Shown here piece by piece: positions 61,001 to 64,000 of a stretch of DNA of 64,000 bases (position 1 is the stretch's first letter; every line of letters starts with the position of its first letter). Made by a program: the position numbers and the translations under genes. The notes beneath the pieces are model-generated. The model saw only the letters and a program-made list of their open reading frames with translations, did no database searches and was not told the DNA's origin. The DNA lies in assembly GCF_002776525.5 (NCBI RefSeq), contig NC_045441.1:86560101-86624100 (forward strand), read 5' to 3'. The stretch comes from Piliocolobus tephrosceles. Taxonomy: Eukaryota; Chordata; Mammalia; Primates; Cercopithecidae.

Positions 61001-61960
61001 ATATTAAGTAAAAATTACATTTTTATTTATGAATAACAAGTAAAATTTTATATTGATAGATAAATAGATGTAGATATATACATTTTTTCATAATTGTAAT
61101 GAATGTTATTACATTAATGATATACACTTTGATTTATCTATTCCAGACACAAATGGTTTTGAATTAGCAAGAGATCCAAGAATAATCATAGTATTTTAAA
61201 CATTTCAATTGAACTTGACAGTATATAGGTAACAATTTCTATCACAATATATCACATACTCATAGTTAAATTTGTAGAAATGCTTGCTTTTTTTAAGAAA
61301 CAGAAACTCACACCTCGAGTTTGGTTAAGTGTGTCTAAAATGATATCTAGCATATTTCAAGTGGAAAAATGTATTCTAATTTGCTCCTCAATTATATTCA
61401 GTTACATTTACTGTATTAAATAGGATTATGAAAACTAATTTGATCATTGCATTTGATAAGTCTTATGTTAATATTCACAAACATCATATACTTTAGCAAA
61501 TAATTATGAATCAATATAGAATCTTCTTTTGTAGCAAATTATTTGGAAACCTATTAATAGGAGGTTCTGTGAACAGATGAAATACTGTGAATGTCAGTGT
61601 ATGTTCTGATACTGTAAATGCTTTGTTGGAAAGGCTTTATGAATGTTTAACTATATTTTAGCTAACATCCTACAGTCCATTTTTTATCAGCAAAATGCCT
61701 AAGAGTTTCCACTTGAGTTTCAAGAAATCCAGATGGACCACATTACCATTTGGCTTCTTCAAGCGGTGTGAAAACTTGACCTTGTTTCTTACAAAAGTAC
61801 TCAGTTTGATGTTAGTGTTAAGTGCTGTAATATCTCTAAGCTTTTAACTTAATTCAACCTGTTCAAAATAGAATATTTTATTTTGCTGTCAAATGAAAAT
61901 TTAACTCATGATAATACTGGCCAATTTTGAATAAGTGATGAAACCTAACATAAATTCACA
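58031..61960. other. AT-rich region without recognised gene
   Basis: Nearly 4 kb without coding signal. An extreme A/T tract lies at about 60940-61090. No nameable repeat by eye; old relics may be missed. Confidence 0.4.
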
Positions 61961-61966
61961 GTCAAG

Positions 61967-62245
61967 GCTGGGCTCAGTGGCTCACGCGTGTAATCCTAGC
62001 ACTTTGGAAGGCTGAGGCGGGTGGATGACCTGAGGTCAGAAGTTCGAGAACAGCCTGGCCAACATGGCAAAACCTCATCTCTACTAAAAGTACAAAAATT
62101 AGCTGGGTGTGGTGGTGGGCACCTGTAATCCCAGCTACTTGGGAGGCAGAGGCAAGAGAATCGCATGAACCTGGGGGCAGAGGTTGCAGTGAGCCGAGAT
62201 CGCACCACTTCACTCCAGCCTGGGCAAAAGAGCAAAACAATAGCT
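61967..62245 (+). mobile_element. Alu (AluS-like), plus strand
   Basis: GGCTGGGCTCAGTGGCTCAC, CTGAGGTCAGAAGTTCGAGA, GAGGTTGCAGTGAGCCGAG and CTCCAGCCTGGGCAAAAGAG run through a nearly full-length Alu with a short decayed tail (GCAAAACAATAGC). Confidence 0.92.
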
Positions 62246-63060
62246 AACATCATGATGCCATTTTACATATATAAAGTCAACCCTTCTGACACACCAACAG
62301 AAGTATATGAACTTTCATTCGTTTTTCTGGAAGTGGTAATACACTTGACTCAATCCATCTCATTTTATTTTCTGGTTTTTCATATGACTTATGCTTTAAA
62401 TTTGCGTTTTGGTTTTCACAGTTCGCAGATACAGTAAATCACACTGTATTGAAGTCATAAAGTTTGTTTTCAGTTCCCTGGCCTTTACTTTCTGTACATT
62501 TCACCTCTCTTGCTTACTCAAACTTTACATGTTCTCTCAAGAAATGCTCTCAGGATAATAGCTGATTACCTCATTTACATTTCGGCTAACAAACAAAAAC
62601 ACTTATGTCAACTTCCCCATTGGAATTTATTTTTTGGCAGTTGAAAGCCCTATTCAAGGAGAGGATACACAAAGGCAATTCTGTAATGTCAGGTACAAAT
62701 AGGACTTGTGTGAGTTCTGCTTGGAAGGAAGGATGAACCTTTCATTACCGTAATATACACAATATGTGGGAAACTTATGTCCAACTTTGCTTGGAACAGA
62801 TCTAGACCAGGTCTGCCACTCTGGTAAGTTAGGAATATCATCCCATTTCATTCTCAAAACTGTCCCAGTTTGATTATTGAATTGTATGGTTACTTAGCCA
62901 TATGAAAGGCCTTGTCCACAAAGAGACCCAGATTTTGTCCATAACAAAGATATTTGGTAAGTGATAATTGTGTGTATAAATAGACTAATTGATGTACATA
63001 AGTTTCAAGTCCTTTTGAACTATTTAATAAACTATAATCATTGATATCATGTTACATTAA
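62246..63060. other. Region without recognised gene
   Basis: No exon, RNA gene or repeat recognised. The open stretch 62857-62654 (67 codons, minus) has no recognised motif. Confidence 0.4.
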
Positions 63061-63065
63061 CTTTT

Positions 63066-64000
63066 TTGTTTTTTTATTTTATTTTATTTTATTTTTATTA
63101 TACTTTAAGTTCTAGGGTACATGTGCATAACGTGCAGGTTACATATGTATACATGTGCCATGTTGGTGTGCTGAACCCATCAACTCGTCAGCACCCATCA
63201 ATTCATCATTTATATCAGGTATAACTCCCCAATGCAATTCCTCCCCCCTCCCCCCTCCCCATGATAGGCCCCAGTGTGTGATGTTCCCCTTCCCGAGTCC
63301 AAGTGAGCTCATTGTTCAGTTCCCACCTATGAGTGAGAACATGCGGTGTTTGGTTTTCTCTTCTTGTGATAATTTGCTAAGAATGATGGTTTCCAGCTGC
63401 ATCCATGTCTCTACAAAGGACGCAAACTCATCCTTTTTTATGGCTGTATAGTATTCCATGGTGTATATGTGCCACATNNNNNNNNNNNNNNNNNNNNNNN
63501 NNNNNNNNNNNNNNNNNNNNNNNNNNNNNNNNNNNNNNNNNNNNNNNNNNNNNNNNNNNNNNNNNNNNNNNNNNNNNCGCAATAAACATACGTGTGCATG
63601 TGTCTTTGTAGTAGCATAATTTATAATCCTTTGGGTATATACCCAGTAGTGGGATGGCTGGGTCATATGGTACATCTAGTTCTAGATCCTTGAGGAATCG
63701 CCATACTGTTTTCCATAATGGTTGAACTAGTTTACAATCCCACCAACAGTGTAAAAGTGTTCCTATTTCTCCACATCCTCTCCAACACCTATTGTTTCCT
63801 GATTTTTTAATGATTGCCATTCTAACTGGTGTGAGATGGTATCTCATTGTGGTTTTGATTTGCATTTCTCTGATGGCCAGTGATGATGAGCATTTTTTCA
63901 TGTGTCTGTTGGCTGTATGAATGTCTTCTTTTGAGAAATGTCTGTTCATATCCTTTCCCCACTTTTGGATGGGGTTGTTTGTTTTTTTCTTGTATATTTG
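63066..64000 (-). mobile_element. Young L1 (3' end and ORF2 C-terminus), continues past the right edge
   Basis: The plus strand begins with a T-rich tail region (TTTTATTTTATTTTATTTTT). It continues with TATACTTTAAGTTCTAGGGT, the C-rich CCTCCCCCCTCCC tract and TGAGTGAGAACATGCGGTGT. The minus-strand ORF2 C-terminal frame (63949-63428 across the gap) reads WWDCKLVQPLWKTVWRFLK and DPAIPLLGIYP. CGAGTCCAAGTGAGCTCATT and TTCTCTTCTTGTGATAATTT are variants I associate with Old World monkey L1 lineages. It is 3' complete and well preserved. Confidence 0.92.
63478..63577. other. Assembly gap (100 N) inside the young L1
   Basis: 100 N between GTATATGTGCCACAT and CGCAATAAACATACG. From the L1 consensus I would expect about 70 bases between these landmarks, so the gap is of nominal size and masks ordinary L1 sequence. 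Confidence 0.98.

Overview
The window is a stretch of primate nuclear DNA made almost entirely of interspersed and tandem repeats. I found no intact cellular protein-coding gene. Dense Alu and L1 content, MaLR and Tigger relics and class I and class II endogenous retroviruses (ERVs) point to a catarrhine primate. The full-length Alu at about 54974-55286 and the young L1 at the right edge carry variants I associate with Old World monkeys (macaque/baboon/vervet group) rather than apes. That species call is inference from memory of subfamily variants. Two runs of exactly 100 N (24274-24373 and 63478-63577) show a draft scaffold, and both lie inside L1 sequence.

Left part (1-4600): a class II, HERV-K (HML)-like provirus on the minus strand, entering from the left edge. 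It has a 5' LTR, a tRNA-Lys-type primer-binding site, a remnant of gag, dUTPase/protease, reverse transcriptase, RNase H and part of integrase. Most of gag is missing and all frames are broken. Its LTR abuts an L1 fragment.

5160-9990: the most unusual part, a tandem array of about 60 units of about 75-82 bp. Each unit is a quasi-palindrome (GATATTAY...GTAATATC outside, ATCGC...GCGAT inside, G-run/C-run around a short loop) followed by a pyrimidine-rich linker. It has an A-B-A layout of two unit variants and a block of three inverted A-like units inside the B part. ORFs across it, on both strands, are by-products of the repeat and are not offered as genes.

11000-17400: an old plus-strand L1 interrupted by an Alu, an old minus-strand L1, an old Alu, a short DNA-transposon relic and an L1 3' end.

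19600-44312: a nested stack. An old full-length-scale minus-strand L1 (3' end about 19620, 5' end about 44312) is split by a second minus-strand L1 (21360 to about 30124, bounded by short matching target sites) and by a complete plus-strand class I ERV (32704-41470; two LTRs, GAGC target-site duplication, tRNA-Pro-like primer site, relics of gag, pro, pol and env). The second L1 itself contains an out-of-place L1 block (about 22931-25975) that holds the first assembly gap. Two perfect fold-back inverted repeats lie here: 33-bp arms at 42281-42356 and 17-bp arms at 34734-34776.

44313-64000: AT-rich, mostly single-copy-looking DNA with scattered repeats (Alu fragments, a Tigger-type DNA transposon, an MLT1-type LTR, an L1 3' piece, a full-length Alu with target-site duplication, an Alu inserted in an Alu, another Alu, and a young L1 leaving the right edge). 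It may be intergenic or intronic; no exon was recognised beyond one weak microexon-like pattern.
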